From the NCBI GenBank assembly GCA_015490875.1, contig WFWZ01000242.1:1-35052 (forward strand): DNA of 35,052 nucleotides. Reading direction: 5' to 3'. A program made the position numbers and the translations under genes. The notes below the pieces were generated by a model. It saw only the letters and a list, made by a program, of their open reading frames with translations. It ran no database searches and was not told the origin of the DNA. This DNA comes from Planctomycetaceae bacterium. GTDB taxonomy: Bacteria; Planctomycetota; Planctomycetia; Pirellulales; Pirellulaceae. Shown here piece by piece: positions 1 through 8,986 of this stretch; position 1 is the stretch's first letter; each line of letters starts with the position of its first letter.

Positions 1-1160
1 AGTCTGGGTTCCATCGAGTAGCGTGTCATCAACGGCGTCGATGGCGAAGGAGACGGACGCCTTTCCAGCGGGAATGGTGACGGTGGCTGGCACCGTGGCT
101 TCCGACGTGTCGTTGCTGGCGAGATTGACGGTCAGTGCCGCGCTGTTGTCGGTGTTGCTTCGCGTGACCGTGGCGGTCGTGGCTGCAGCTCCCGCGTTTT
201 CGGCGATGGCGTCGGCGGCGATGGCAATGGTGAGTGTCTCGTAGTCGGTAACGTCGACGGTGTCGGCGATAGGCTCGTAGCCACTGGCGGTGCCAGTGAT
301 GGTGACGGTCTGGGTTCCGTCGAGAATCGTGTCATCGACGGCGTCGATGTTGAAGGAGACGGAGGCCTTTCCAGCGGGAATGGTGACCGAGGACGGCACG
401 GTGGCTTCGGTCGTATCGTTGCTGGCGAGGTTGACCGTGAGTGCTGCGCCGTTATCGGTGTTGCTTCGCGTAACGGTGGCAGTCGTAGCGGCGGCTCCCG
501 CATTTTCGGCGATCGCGTCTGCGGCGATGATGACGGTGAGCGTTTCATAGTCGGTGACATCGACGGTGTCGGCGATCGGCTGGTAGCCGCTGGCGGTGCC
601 GGTGATGGTAACCGTTTGAGTCCCATCGAGAAGCGTGTCATCGACGGCGTCGATGTTGAAGGAGACGGAGGCCTTGCCAGCGGGAATGGTTACCGTGGAT
701 GGCACCGTGGCTTCGGTGGTGTCGTTACTGGCGAGGTTGACGGTGAGTGCTGCGCCGTTATCGGTGTTGCTTCGCGTGACGGTGGCGGTCGTCGCTCCGG
801 CTCCCGCATTCTCCGCGATGGCATCGGCGCTGATGGCCACGGTCAGAGTCTCGTAGTCGGTGACCGTGACGGTATCGCTGCCCGGAAGAAAATCGGTGGC
901 GGTCGCGGTGATGGTAACGGTTTGATTTCCGTCGAGCAGTGTATCGTCAACGGCGGTCAGGTCGACGGTGACCGAGTTCTGGCCTGCGGGAATCGTGGCT
1001 GTAGCGGGAACGGTGGCTTCTGACGTATCGGAGCTGCTGAGGTTGACGGTGAGTGCCGAGGAGGTTCCGGCGTTGCTGCGAGTGATGGTTACCCGCGTGG
1101 CTCCCGCACCGGCATTCTCGGCTACCGAATCAGCGACCACGTTGACGGTGAGGAGTCCCT
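1..1160 (-). repeat. 306-bp in-frame tandem repeats coding for 102-residue Calx-beta-like units
   Basis: The same landmark (GTCATCGACGGCGTCGATG and variants) recurs at about 26, 332, 638 and 944, exactly 306 bp apart. The units near 241-546 and 547-852 are close to identical by eye, the 1-240 unit is cut by the window edge, and the 853-1160 unit is more diverged. The array continues beyond the window. The period equals 102 codons, so gain or loss of a unit keeps the reading frame. Confidence 0.9.
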
Positions 1161-3393
1161 TCCTGGCGATCCGGATGGTTTTTCCCGTTTCGACGTAGGT
1201 GTTCGGGCCGTTGTCTTTGGCCAGGAGAATTCGCCGAGTTCCCTGGTTGCCACTCGCTTTGATGCCGACGGTGGCGGATTTGCCATCATCGGCCGCCGTA
1301 TTGCCTCGAAGATCCAGGTAGTTGTATTCGACGACGCCTGTCTGTTTATAGAGCACCGCTTGAAAGAAGACTCCGTCTCCGTCGCCCACCGCGTAGCGCA
1401 CGTCGTTCCACTGCACGATCAGTCGTTCGGATGCTCCTGAGCCTTTGACTTCCCAGTAGACCTGGTCGCCGATGCCCATGGTATAGAGGTCGTCCCAGTA
1501 GACGGCGAGAGTGGCTGGTGTGGGGGACGAGGTCAGGTCGGAATTGGTTGGGGCTCCGCCAGGGCTGCCTCCGAACGTCAGCAGTCCATTGCTGTTGACA
1601 TATACATTAGGGTACGTCGTGCCATAGAAGTCGAAGGTAAAGCTGCCCAAATCGCTATCGGTCAGTTCCACCGTCGTGTCATCTTCATTGACGAGAATCT
1701 TCTTGCCGGTATTGGAAATGTCCTCGAAATTCGGCATGGCCGTGCAGGCGACATACCCGGCAGCGTCGGGGCCTTCGCAGACTTCCTTGAACACTGTGGT
1801 GGTAGCCGTAGCTGTTCCGGCTGAGCCGCTACCGGTGTTGGCGTCGTTGTAAGTGACGGTCAGAGTTTCACCGGCGTTCGCTTCGATCTTGTTGTTGTTC
1901 TTCTGGACTGAGGAGGCGTTCGCGAGCTCAATGGTGCCTCGGAAGAGCCCGCCGCCGGCATCGTTGAGTGTGACGGTTTCTTCGTCGCCGGCGGGCGACG
2001 TGAGTTTTACGGTAATGCTGTTTGAGCCGATCAGGTCCGTATCGCGCACTTCGATTCCGACCTGCTGGCCGAAGTCATAGATGGGGGCTTGGAAATGGAC
2101 GAGGCCGCGAACGGCAGCGGTGTTGGCCGAGACGGTAATCGCGGTGTTATAAAGTTGAGCTTTCTTGTCGAGTCCCTTGACTCGGAGGTAGTAGTCGCCT
2201 TTGGCGGGGAGCCGGAGTTCGGCGAGGGTCTCGTCGACGCCGCGCCCGGTGTTGTTGACACTCGCGAGCACGGTTGTTCCGTCGAAGGCAAGCACTTCGA
2301 AGGAGAGGTCGCTTTGCGCCTTGCTGTTGAAGTCGGTGCCGGCGCTGCAGCTTCCATTCGAGTTCTGCGGGCCGCTCTTGTACGTGCTGCCGACCGGACT
2401 GACGGTAATCGCGATTTTTTTCGGCGCATCGACAGTGAAGCGGTAGACATCGATATCGGTCGCGTCGTCGATACTGGCATCGAGGATATCGCGGGTTCCA
2501 TCTCCGAGCGTTCCCAGATTCGTCGCCTTGTTGATCGCATCATTGCTACGAGGTTTTTCGTAGGGGTCACCGTAACCTCGATTGCCCGCGAGAATGTCAT
2601 CGTGTTGAGGACCGTCGAACGCCCCCGAATAGAAAGGTTCCATCAGCTTCGTCTGATTGATGGGGCAGACATGGGCGATGCCGAGGCCGTGGCCGTGCTC
2701 ATGAGCGGCCACGTTGCGCAAACGAAGCGAATTGGATCCCTTGTTGTTGAAAAAGCTGTCGGCCGTATCGAATACCATGTCGCCTACGTTGGGAAAGAAA
2801 TTGTAGGCGAGGATGCCGTTGTTGCCGTCGATCCGGTGGCCCCCGATGCGCACATCGCCGCGGACTCCCAGTTCTCCCGGAAAGCGAGATCCCAATTCTT
2901 TCCCGTCGTCCGCGTCTTCGTAGACGTAGGTCACGCCGGTCTTGTCCGACCACTTGTTGAACATGCTCACAAAGAGCGAAAACCAGGGCTGGTCTTTGGC
3001 GGGGCCGGACGCACTGCCACCATAGAGACTCTGCATCCAAGCTCGAAAGTTACTCGGCGCCGCCGACTCGTTCGCGTATCCGGGAATGGGTGTGCCGTCC
3101 GGGACGATGCTCCAGGTCAGCACCGTCGGATCGCCTTGCTTCAGGTTGCCTCCTTGGGTAGCGGTGCGGCTCCAACGGTTGCCGTCACTGAACGAGTAAT
3201 TCCCCGAGCCTCCGCCGGTGGGAAAGGTGTCGATGCCGTCGGACGGTCCACCGGGGTGCCAAACTTGAGGATCGATATCCAAAGCGGACAAGACGAGTCG
3301 GGGTTCGAGACCTTCGACGAGTAAGGAGCGTCGGCGCGTGCCGCGACGATCGGGCCGCGGCGAGCGGCGCTGCCGGGAGGACCTTGTGCGCAT
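1..3393 (-). CDS. Secreted matrixin-like metalloprotease with LEPR-XLL signal, PPC-like domain and Calx-beta-like repeats (C-terminus cut off)
   Basis: The frame is open for 1131 codons from ATG 3393 to the window edge, so the C-terminus is missing. An in-frame TGA lies upstream with no other usable start. The N-terminus is Arg-rich, then LLVEGLEPRLVLSA (residues about 25-37), the planctomycete LEPR-XLL surface-protein motif. Residues 231-241 read HEHGHGLGIAH, the zinc motif HExxHxxGxxH of metzincins, followed by a Met-turn candidate LMEP (Met251); this fits the matrixin (M10) group. Residues about 285-415 resemble a bacterial pre-peptidase C-terminal (PPC) domain (DVYRFTVD, GDYYLRVKG). After a middle region with YWDDLY and IVQWNDV come Calx-beta-like repeats with VAENAGA, DDTLLDGTQTVTI and DYETLTV. 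Inferred role: an exported cell-surface or extracellular protease. The zinc motif and repeats are direct observations; the substrate is unknown. Confidence 0.85.
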   Translation of the reverse strand, partial: MRTRSSRQRRSPRPDRRGTRRRSLLVEGLEPRLVLSALDIDPQVWHPGGPSDGIDTFPTGGGSGNYSFSDGNRWSRTATQGGNLKQGDPTVLTWSIVPDGTPIPGYANESAAPSNFRAWMQSLYGGSASGPAKDQPWFSLFVSMFNKWSDKTGVTYVYEDADDGKELGSRFPGELGVRGDVRIGGHRIDGNNGILAYNFFPNVGDMVFDTADSFFNNKGSNSLRLRNVAAHEHGHGLGIAHVCPINQTKLMEPFYSGAFDGPQHDDILAGNRGYGDPYEKPRSNDAINKATNLGTLGDGTRDILDASIDDATDIDVYRFTVDAPKKIAITVSPVGSTYKSGPQNSNGSCSAGTDFNSKAQSDLSFEVLAFDGTTVLASVNNTGRGVDETLAELRLPAKGDYYLRVKGLDKKAQLYNTAITVSANTAAVRGLVHFQAPIYDFGQQVGIEVRDTDLIGSNSITVKLTSPAGDEETVTLNDAGGGLFRGTIELANASSVQKNNNKIEANAGETLTVTYNDANTGSGSAGTATATTTVFKEVCEGPDAAGYVACTAMPNFEDISNTGKKILVNEDDTTVELTDSDLGSFTFDFYGTTYPNVYVNSNGLLTFGGSPGGAPTNSDLTSSPTPATLAVYWDDLYTMGIGDQVYWEVKGSGASERLIVQWNDVRYAVGDGDGVFFQAVLYKQTGVVEYNYLDLRGNTAADDGKSATVGIKASGNQGTRRILLAKDNGPNTYVETGKTIRIARKGLLTVNVVADSVAENAGAGATRVTITRSNAGTSSALTVNLSSSDTSEATVPATATIPAGQNSVTVDLTAVDDTLLDGNQTVTITATATDFLPGSDTVTVTDYETLTVAISADAIAENAGAGATTATVTRSNTDNGAALTVNLASNDTTEATVPSTVTIPAGKASVSFNIDAVDDTLLDGTQTVTITGTASGYQPIADTVDVTDYETLTVIIAADAIAENAGAAATTATVTRSNTDNGAALTVNLASNDTTEATVPSSVTIPAGKASVSFNIDAVDDTILDGTQTVTITGTASGYEPIADTVDVTDYETLTIAIAADAIAENAGAAATTATVTRSNTDNSAALTVNLASNDTSEATVPATVTIPAGKASVSFAIDAVDDTLLDGTQT

Positions 3394-3497
3394 GAGTCGG
3401 TTCCTCGCGAATCCGGGGAGTAGAACAGCCTTTCGCTTTCGACGAGCGCCATGGCGATCTGGGGTGGAACCCCCAGAACGCTGTCAAAAGCGTTGCT

Positions 3498-3527
3498 ATT
3501 ATGCGCACAATCTGTTGGGACTAACAA
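3498..3527 (-). promoter_or_regulatory. Candidate sigma-70 promoter for the metalloprotease gene
   Basis: On the minus strand TTGTTA (3527-3522) and CATAAT (3503-3498) are separated by 18 bp. This gives a start near 3491 and a leader of about 100 nt before ATG 3393. The -10 box matches 5 of 6 bases and the -35 box 4 of 6. Confidence 0.45.
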
Positions 3528-3557
3528 TCTCCCCCCACAACTAAGGGTCGATGGTTC

Positions 3558-3603
3558 TAAAAAGAGAGGGCCGGTCGACCCTGGCGTGGGGGTCGGCCGG
3601 CCC
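3558..3603 (-). terminator. Rho-independent terminator of the first vWA gene
   Basis: The inverted repeat GGGCCGGTCGACC (3568-3580) and GGTCGGCCGGCCC (3591-3603) forms a 13-bp stem with one mismatch. On the minus strand it is followed by a T-run (complement of the A-run near 3560-3563). It lies about 50 nt past the stop codon at 3652. Confidence 0.75.
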
Positions 3604-3651
3604 GGTGGCGATGGTGGTGGTTGGGCAAACGAGCCCGGGACGGATGGAGGG

Positions 3652-5172
3652 TCAGTTGGCGCTTTGAGAGTAATTATTGGCGACGATCTTCAGTGGTCGA
3701 TGCGCCGCGATTTCCTGAAACGCTTGCATCAACTGATTGCGGTATTGAGCCACCGTCATCCCGCCGGGAATATTGAAGTGCTTGCCCTCGGTCGTATCGG
3801 CGACTTCCTGCATCAAGTTCTTGTCGGCTCCGGCGCCCAAACTGATCGTGAAGATCGGGTAGCCCAGATCCTTGCACAGTTGGGCCTCGGAGCGCACTTT
3901 GGCTCGCGATGCTGACGGGCCATAACCCCAGGAATTCCAGTTGGTCACACCGTCGGTCAAGAGGACGATCATCTTGAAGGTGGAGGGACGGGCGTTGTTT
4001 TGGAGGTGTTTGCGAGCGGCTTCGATTCCTCCGCCGATGTTCGTCCAGCCGTGGTCGTGACCTGCCTGCTTCGTGCGGGTAGCGGCACGCACCGCACTGA
4101 AGTTGCTTGTCAGTGCGATTTCCATCTCGCCGACGCCGGCAGCCGAGTTGTACACGGCCAGTCCCACTCGGTCTTGAGTCGTATTCTGTTCCATGAAATC
4201 GAGGAACACATCGACGGCATCTTTGACCGAGTCGATTGGCTGGCAACTGGCTTTCCACAGATCGGGTGTCTGAGACCGCAGCGGCTTGCGGTAGAGCCAA
4301 TAGTTGATGAGTGTCAGCATGCCGTATTTCCTCCGGTAGCCGGCACGCCGAACATAGTAGTCGTATTTCACGTAGCTGATATAGTCGTCCCAACTCCCCG
4401 ACGGATATGGATAAGGCACCCGGTCCAAGCCGAGTTCGCGTTTGATACGAGACGTGTTGCTCGTTGAGATATAACGAGGTGTAAACGTCATATTTCCGTA
4501 CGTCGGACTGCCGAGGTCTTGCCAGATTTGGTAGAGGCTGTCTTCGATGAAGCTTTGTCCGAGGCGCGAGACCGACTTGAGTTCGCTGTCGTCGTTCATG
4601 GAGGCCGAAAGGTCGATCACGACGACGATGTCGCGCGGTTGGTAAGTGGCGATGGCCGACGAGCGAACGGTGAACGAGTCCTTGCCGAGGATGCGGCCGA
4701 AGAACGTGGGAAGATCGGTGTAGGCTAGCGAGACTTCGAGTGCCGAAGGCGGGTTATTTCCAAGAGCCGTTTCGAGGGTTTTGGTGACAGGGTTCCATCG
4801 ACCCGCCGTGATGGTCAAGTCGTCACGATGCTGCTGCAAGAAGTCCGCCTTGAGTTGGCTCAGCATATCAGCATCAATCACGGTCGTCCCTTGGCCGACC
4901 GGGTTCCGGACGAGATATTCGACCACGGCGTCCTCAGCCGCTGCAGTCCCTTTATAGAGTTCTCCGGCACCGGCGAGGGCCGCCGCGTCGACAGCTCGGT
5001 CCAGATGGGCCTGCGACGTGTACATGTAGCCGACGTCGATGCTGAAGGCCAACATGGCGGTCAGGAGGACCAGCAGCAGTGCAGTCAGAATCAAGACGGT
5101 ACCGCGGCGCCGCACGGCTTTCGGCGGCCGCTGACGACGGGGTCGGCGAGTTAAGTGGCGAGCATATCTCAT
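3652..5172 (-). CDS. TadG-like / von Willebrand factor A membrane protein, copy 1
   Basis: This 506-residue protein has a basic N-terminus, one membrane segment at about 24-45, and the TadE/TadG-type SIDVGYMYTSQAHLDRAVDAAALAGAG stretch, given here in parts: IDVGYMY, then DRAVDAAALAGA. A vWA domain follows, with MIDAS motif DLSAS (187-191), the second-loop Thr near 377 in WTNIGGGIEAA, and LLTDG (404-408). An extra segment of about 110 residues sits between the first MIDAS strand and the rest of the domain. It is shared with copy 2 (YPYPSGSW, GMLTLINYWL, SQTPDLWK). The start at ATG 5172 is chosen because GGAG lies 9 nt upstream; a GTG 15 nt earlier is also in frame. The protein is probably exposed on the outer face of the cytoplasmic membrane. 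A Tad-pilus role is only inferred, as no tad secretion genes are in view. Confidence 0.85.
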   Translation of the reverse strand: MRYARHLTRRPRRQRPPKAVRRRGTVLILTALLLVLLTAMLAFSIDVGYMYTSQAHLDRAVDAAALAGAGELYKGTAAAEDAVVEYLVRNPVGQGTTVIDADMLSQLKADFLQQHRDDLTITAGRWNPVTKTLETALGNNPPSALEVSLAYTDLPTFFGRILGKDSFTVRSSAIATYQPRDIVVVIDLSASMNDDSELKSVSRLGQSFIEDSLYQIWQDLGSPTYGNMTFTPRYISTSNTSRIKRELGLDRVPYPYPSGSWDDYISYVKYDYYVRRAGYRRKYGMLTLINYWLYRKPLRSQTPDLWKASCQPIDSVKDAVDVFLDFMEQNTTQDRVGLAVYNSAAGVGEMEIALTSNFSAVRAATRTKQAGHDHGWTNIGGGIEAARKHLQNNARPSTFKMIVLLTDGVTNWNSWGYGPSASRAKVRSEAQLCKDLGYPIFTISLGAGADKNLMQEVADTTEGKHFNIPGGMTVAQYRNQLMQAFQEIAAHRPLKIVANNYSQSAN

Positions 5173-5375
5173 AGCAGCAGACTCCACGTAGGACGATCGA
5201 AAGCGAAGCGAGGCTTCGCGACGGCGATCACGAATGCGAGTGACGAGTCAGTGGGGATGGTGATGTTCCCCTGACAAGGTATTCCTCCATCGAAACACTA
5301 GCTTATGAATCGGAGGCGTGAAGGAAAAAAGAGAGTTGGGAGTCCGCACGATTTCGAGGTGCTATTGTCGTGGCC

Positions 5376-5426
5376 AAAAATCAGAGCCCCGAGCGCCTCG
5401 GGGAGGGAGTGCGAGTCGCTCGGGGC
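5376..5426 (-). terminator. Rho-independent terminator of the second vWA gene
   Basis: A perfect 10-bp inverted repeat, GCCCCGAGCG (5386-5395) and CGCTCGGGGC (5417-5426), is followed on the minus strand by five Ts (A-run 5376-5380). It starts 31 nt past the stop of the gene at 5457-6908, so the two paralogues are separate transcription units. Confidence 0.75.
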
Positions 5427-5456
5427 ACACCGAGGAGGATTGGGGCAAGCGGATTG

Positions 5457-6908
5457 TTACTTGACGAGTTTCAACGGGCGATGTCCGGCGATCTGCTTGA
5501 AGACTTCGATCAGGTCGGCCCGATAGGCCTCGACCGACTGACCGCCGGGGACGTTGAAGTGGATTCCACCGGTGATATCGGCGACGTCCTGCATCACCGA
5601 CGTGTCGGCTCCGGCACCGAGGCTGATCGTCAACACGGGAATCCCCTCTGCTTCCGCCTTGTTCGCTTCGGAGATCAGTTCCGATCGAGCGGCCGAGGGG
5701 TTGTAACTGCCTTGATACCAGTTGGCATTTCCGTCGGTGAGCAGCACGATCATCTTGAAGGCTCCACTACGCGCGTTTTGTTGCAGTTCCAAGCGGGCTT
5801 CCTTCAGGCCGGCCGCGATGTTCGTCATGTTGTGATAATGAGCGGCCTGGCGGTGACGGCTGGTGTAGCTGACGAGGTTGAAATCATCCGTGAGGGAAAT
5901 CTCCAGTTGTGCCTCGCCATCGGCGGCGTCGTAAACGGCCAGCCCCATTCGGTCGTCGGTGTCGACCATGGAGACGAACTCGATGAAGACGTCGACAGCG
6001 TCCTTCACCGCCGTGATCGGCTGTTCACTGACCTTCCACAGGTCGGGGGTCTGGCTGTACCGTGGTTTGCGTTCGAGCCAATAGTTGATCAGTGTGAGCA
6101 TCCCGTACTTTTTCCGGTAGCCGGCGTTGTTCACATCTCCGTCCGACTTGACATAGTTGATGAAGTCGCTCCAACTCCCGGACGGATAGGGATACGGAAC
6201 CGTGTCCAGCCCCAGGGTTTGCTTGATTTCACTTATGTCACTCGACGCGACATAGACCGGTTCGAAACCCATCGTTCCATACGTGGGCGACCCCAATTCT
6301 TGCCAGATCTGATAGAGGTTGTCCTCGATGTCGGCTTGCGGGAGTTTTCCGATGGAACGGAGCTCGCTGTCGTCGTTCATCGAGCCGGAGAGGTCGAGCA
6401 CAAGCACGATGTCGCGGGGCTGGTAGGTGGCGATCGCCTCGGCTCGGATTGTAAACGCGTCCCGCCCGAGGACCCGACCGAAAAAGAGGGGCAAGTCGCG
6501 ATATTCCATCTCGACCCGCACGGCGTTGGGTTGGGACGCTCCCGTGACGTAGGTGCGCGTGGCATTGTCCCAAAGGACCGGCTCGATCGTCAGTTCGTCG
6601 ACGTGGTCACTGAGGAACTGGGCTTTGGCGGCCGCGAGTGCGGCGGCATCGTCGATCGTGACGGCCGAGTCGACCGGGTTGCGCACCAGGTACTCGACCG
6701 CCTTGTCCGACGCGGCGCTCGAGCCGTCCACCAAGGCTCCGGCACCGGCGAGGGCCGCGGAGTCGACCGACCGTTCCAGACGGCTCTGCATGGTGTACAT
6801 GTAGCCCAGGTCGACACTGAAGGCGATCATGGCCAACAAAACGATGAGCATGATGCCGGTATAGACGACCATCATGCCGCGACGGGGGGCAGGACGAGAA
6901 CGAGACAT
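5457..6908 (-). CDS. TadG-like / von Willebrand factor A membrane protein, copy 2
   Basis: This 483-residue paralogue of the downstream vWA gene has the same layout: basic N-terminus, one membrane segment (about 11-32), the Tad-like VDLGYMY and RSVDSAALAGAG region, then a vWA domain with MIDAS DLSGS (172-176), MTNIAAGL and LLTDGNANW. It carries the same insertion after the first MIDAS strand and ends in GHRPLKL, as copy 1 ends near AHRPLKI. The start at ATG 6908 has GGAG 7 nt upstream. The two copies lie head to tail, 284 bp apart, and differ throughout, so the duplication is not recent. The likely role is a metal-dependent adhesion or scaffold protein of the cell envelope; the ligand is unknown. 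Confidence 0.85.
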   Translation of the reverse strand: MSRSRPAPRRGMMVVYTGIMLIVLLAMIAFSVDLGYMYTMQSRLERSVDSAALAGAGALVDGSSAASDKAVEYLVRNPVDSAVTIDDAAALAAAKAQFLSDHVDELTIEPVLWDNATRTYVTGASQPNAVRVEMEYRDLPLFFGRVLGRDAFTIRAEAIATYQPRDIVLVLDLSGSMNDDSELRSIGKLPQADIEDNLYQIWQELGSPTYGTMGFEPVYVASSDISEIKQTLGLDTVPYPYPSGSWSDFINYVKSDGDVNNAGYRKKYGMLTLINYWLERKPRYSQTPDLWKVSEQPITAVKDAVDVFIEFVSMVDTDDRMGLAVYDAADGEAQLEISLTDDFNLVSYTSRHRQAAHYHNMTNIAAGLKEARLELQQNARSGAFKMIVLLTDGNANWYQGSYNPSAARSELISEANKAEAEGIPVLTISLGAGADTSVMQDVADITGGIHFNVPGGQSVEAYRADLIEVFKQIAGHRPLKLVK

Positions 6909-7395
6909 AGCGGGGCTCCTCACGTGAGCGGAAAACGAGCAGAACAGGACTTACGACGAGGTCAACGGAAAAGGGGGGACCATGAAATCGGTAAGTGTAC
7001 CGGACGACCGGCCACGACCTTACGGCGAACCGGCATACGGGTGGCGTAATATGATTAGGCACGCGTGGCTCTGGGCACTGCGTGGCACGGATAGAACATG
7101 TGAGGAGTCGGTACGTGCTGGCCATGGGCAGATCGCTAGCCGACCAGCACGGCTCTATTGGGAAATCTAGCTTACGATTCCCTTCGGTGCCCGCATGGGC
7201 CGTTCTTTTGTTGGCACCCCCCGCGGCGAGTGGGAGTGTCTTGGAGGCCCGCAAGTCTCACAGATCGCAGGCGTGCATCGCGGTGGGTGGTACCGTTTTC
7301 CTAGCGAATCTCGCTTGGTGAAATGGGAACTCGGAAGTGGGCACCTCCCACGCGTTGCCCCACGCGAGTTTCCAGTTTCCACCGCCGAACTGCCA
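6909..7395. other. Intergenic stretch with no gene recognised
   Basis: This divergent region between the second vWA gene and mscS should hold the minus-strand promoter for the vWA gene, but I could not pick a convincing -35/-10 pair. The short open frames here have no protein-like composition or ribosome binding site. Confidence 0.5.
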
Positions 7396-7424
7396 TTGCT
7401 TGAGCTCATCGCGGTCGGTATAAC
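7396..7424 (+). promoter_or_regulatory. Candidate promoter for the mscS-family gene
   Basis: TTGCTT (7396-7401) and TATAAC (7419-7424) are 17 bp apart. The start would be near 7431, leaving a leader of about 90 nt. The -10 matches 5 of 6 bases; the -35 is weak. Confidence 0.45.
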
Positions 7425-7520
7425 GCGCGCTGGATCGGGCCGTGGGTTCACGCCCCTCGAGTGTCAGCGCGAGATGAGTGGACTGTCTGCCGAGAGATCT
7501 TGGCGAAGGAGCGCCATACG

Positions 7521-8720
7521 ATGTTGGGCAACCGGATGTTGATCGTCGTTGCGGTTCTCGGTCTCTTGCCCTGGGGGGCTGCACCGGCTGCTGAAGGGAA
7601 GGCGTCTGAGGCTCCTGCCGCTCGTGCTCTACCGTCGGATGCGTCGCTCGTGGAGGAAGTGACTCGGCTCTTTACCGAAAACGAGCTTTGGCAGCTCGGG
7701 GCTCTGTGTGTAGCAGCCGTCGTTGGTCTGATTGCCGGCCGGATTGCCCGTGTCATTTTGCACCAGATGGCCAAGCGTCTGGAGCGTCAGGGAAAGAGGA
7801 CTCGGGCTGCGGTTTGCGAGGCGTTGCGACGGAGCGTCGCCGCCATCTGTCTCCTGTTGGGCATTCACTTCGGCCTGCAGTTCCTGACATTGCCGTCGGG
7901 GGTTCAGCAGATCTTCCGTACGGTCATGGCCATCCTGTTCAGTCTGGCCATAGCCTGGATGGCGTACGCTCTGGTAGAAGTCGTCGAACTTGTTCTCAAG
8001 CGGCTTGCCCATAAGACTCCCAGCAAGCTCGACGACATGCTCGTTCCGATGGTGCGCGCCTCGTTGCGGCTCACCGTCATCGTCCTGACGATCGTCCAGA
8101 TCGCCACCATCCTCAGCCAAAAGCCGTTAACGTCGGTGATTGCCGGGCTGGGTGTGGGGGGCCTGGCCATCGGCCTGGCGGCTCAGGATATGATCAAAAA
8201 CTTCTTCGGTTCGATGATGATCTTTTCGGACCGACCGTTCGAACTGGGAGACCGGATCGTCGTGGATGGTTTCGACGGACCGGTGGAGGCGGTCGGTTTT
8301 CGATCGACGCGCATCCGCACACTCGATGGTCACCTCGTCACGATTCCTAATGGAGAGCTTGCCAACAAGGCGATCCGCAACATCAGCAAGCGACCACACA
8401 TCAAGCGAGCTTTCCAGATCGGTGTCACCTACGACACGTCGCCGGAGAAGATGGAGCAGGCGATCGGCATTCTCCACGATATCTTGAAGGACCACGAAGG
8501 GATGGATCCCGACTTCCCGCCTCGTGTCTTCTTCACTGATTTCGACGACAGCGCGATGGTGATTCAGGTGATCTACTGGTATCACCCAGCCGACTATTGG
8601 GCCTACTGTCGGTTCAACGAACAGGTCCATCTGCGCATTTTGACCGAGTTCAATCGCGCGGGCATCGAGTTTGCTTTTCCCACGCAGACGGTCCATTTGG
8701 TCTCGACCGATGCCGCCTAG
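7521..8720 (+). CDS. Mechanosensitive ion channel, MscS family
   Basis: This 399-residue inner-membrane channel opens under membrane tension to release solutes on hypo-osmotic shock. A signal-like N-terminus (LIVVAVLGLLPWGAAPAAE) is followed by membrane segments at about 56-80, 100-124 and 131-159. The pore helix then comes at about 180-232, with the family pattern GLGVGGLAIGLAAQD and MIKNFFGSMMIF. The beta domain follows (RPFELGDRIVVDG, GFRSTRIRTLDGHLVTIPN). ATG 7521 is preferred because GGAG lies 9 nt upstream and it places the signal sequence at the N-terminus; GTG 7461 is in frame but would add 20 polar residues. It stands alone in its transcription unit. Family assignment is secure; conductance or ion preference cannot be read. 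Confidence 0.93.
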   Translation: MLGNRMLIVVAVLGLLPWGAAPAAEGKASEAPAARALPSDASLVEEVTRLFTENELWQLGALCVAAVVGLIAGRIARVILHQMAKRLERQGKRTRAAVCEALRRSVAAICLLLGIHFGLQFLTLPSGVQQIFRTVMAILFSLAIAWMAYALVEVVELVLKRLAHKTPSKLDDMLVPMVRASLRLTVIVLTIVQIATILSQKPLTSVIAGLGVGGLAIGLAAQDMIKNFFGSMMIFSDRPFELGDRIVVDGFDGPVEAVGFRSTRIRTLDGHLVTIPNGELANKAIRNISKRPHIKRAFQIGVTYDTSPEKMEQAIGILHDILKDHEGMDPDFPPRVFFTDFDDSAMVIQVIYWYHPADYWAYCRFNEQVHLRILTEFNRAGIEFAFPTQTVHLVSTDAA

Positions 8721-8986
8721 GTTCGAACGCGGCGGGAAGTTTCGTGTCCGTTTTCCCACGCGTTCCTACGTTCACGTTCTTGCGGGCGAAGACCGCTGCC
8801 GGCTCGGCACAGCCGCTGCAACCGGTACAAACCGTTTTCTGGTGCTGCGCCGAGCTTGTCCCGAGTTGCTCTGTTTCCTCTCGTACTCAAGACACGAGCC
8901 ATACTTGGTTGCCGACGATGGCTGTGTAGCCGCGTCACCGCGGGGGTGATCCGGACCGTGGTCTAGTGGATGCGAGGAAACGATCG

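Noticed and set aside
2089-3324. 411-codon plus-strand frame in the metalloprotease gene
   Set aside because: Antisense shadow; the minus frame holds the zinc-binding motif and is open through the whole region.
5370-7049. 559-codon plus-strand frame opposite the second vWA gene
   Set aside because: Antisense to a clear vWA protein with a ribosome binding site and terminator; the product looks like codon-complement composition.
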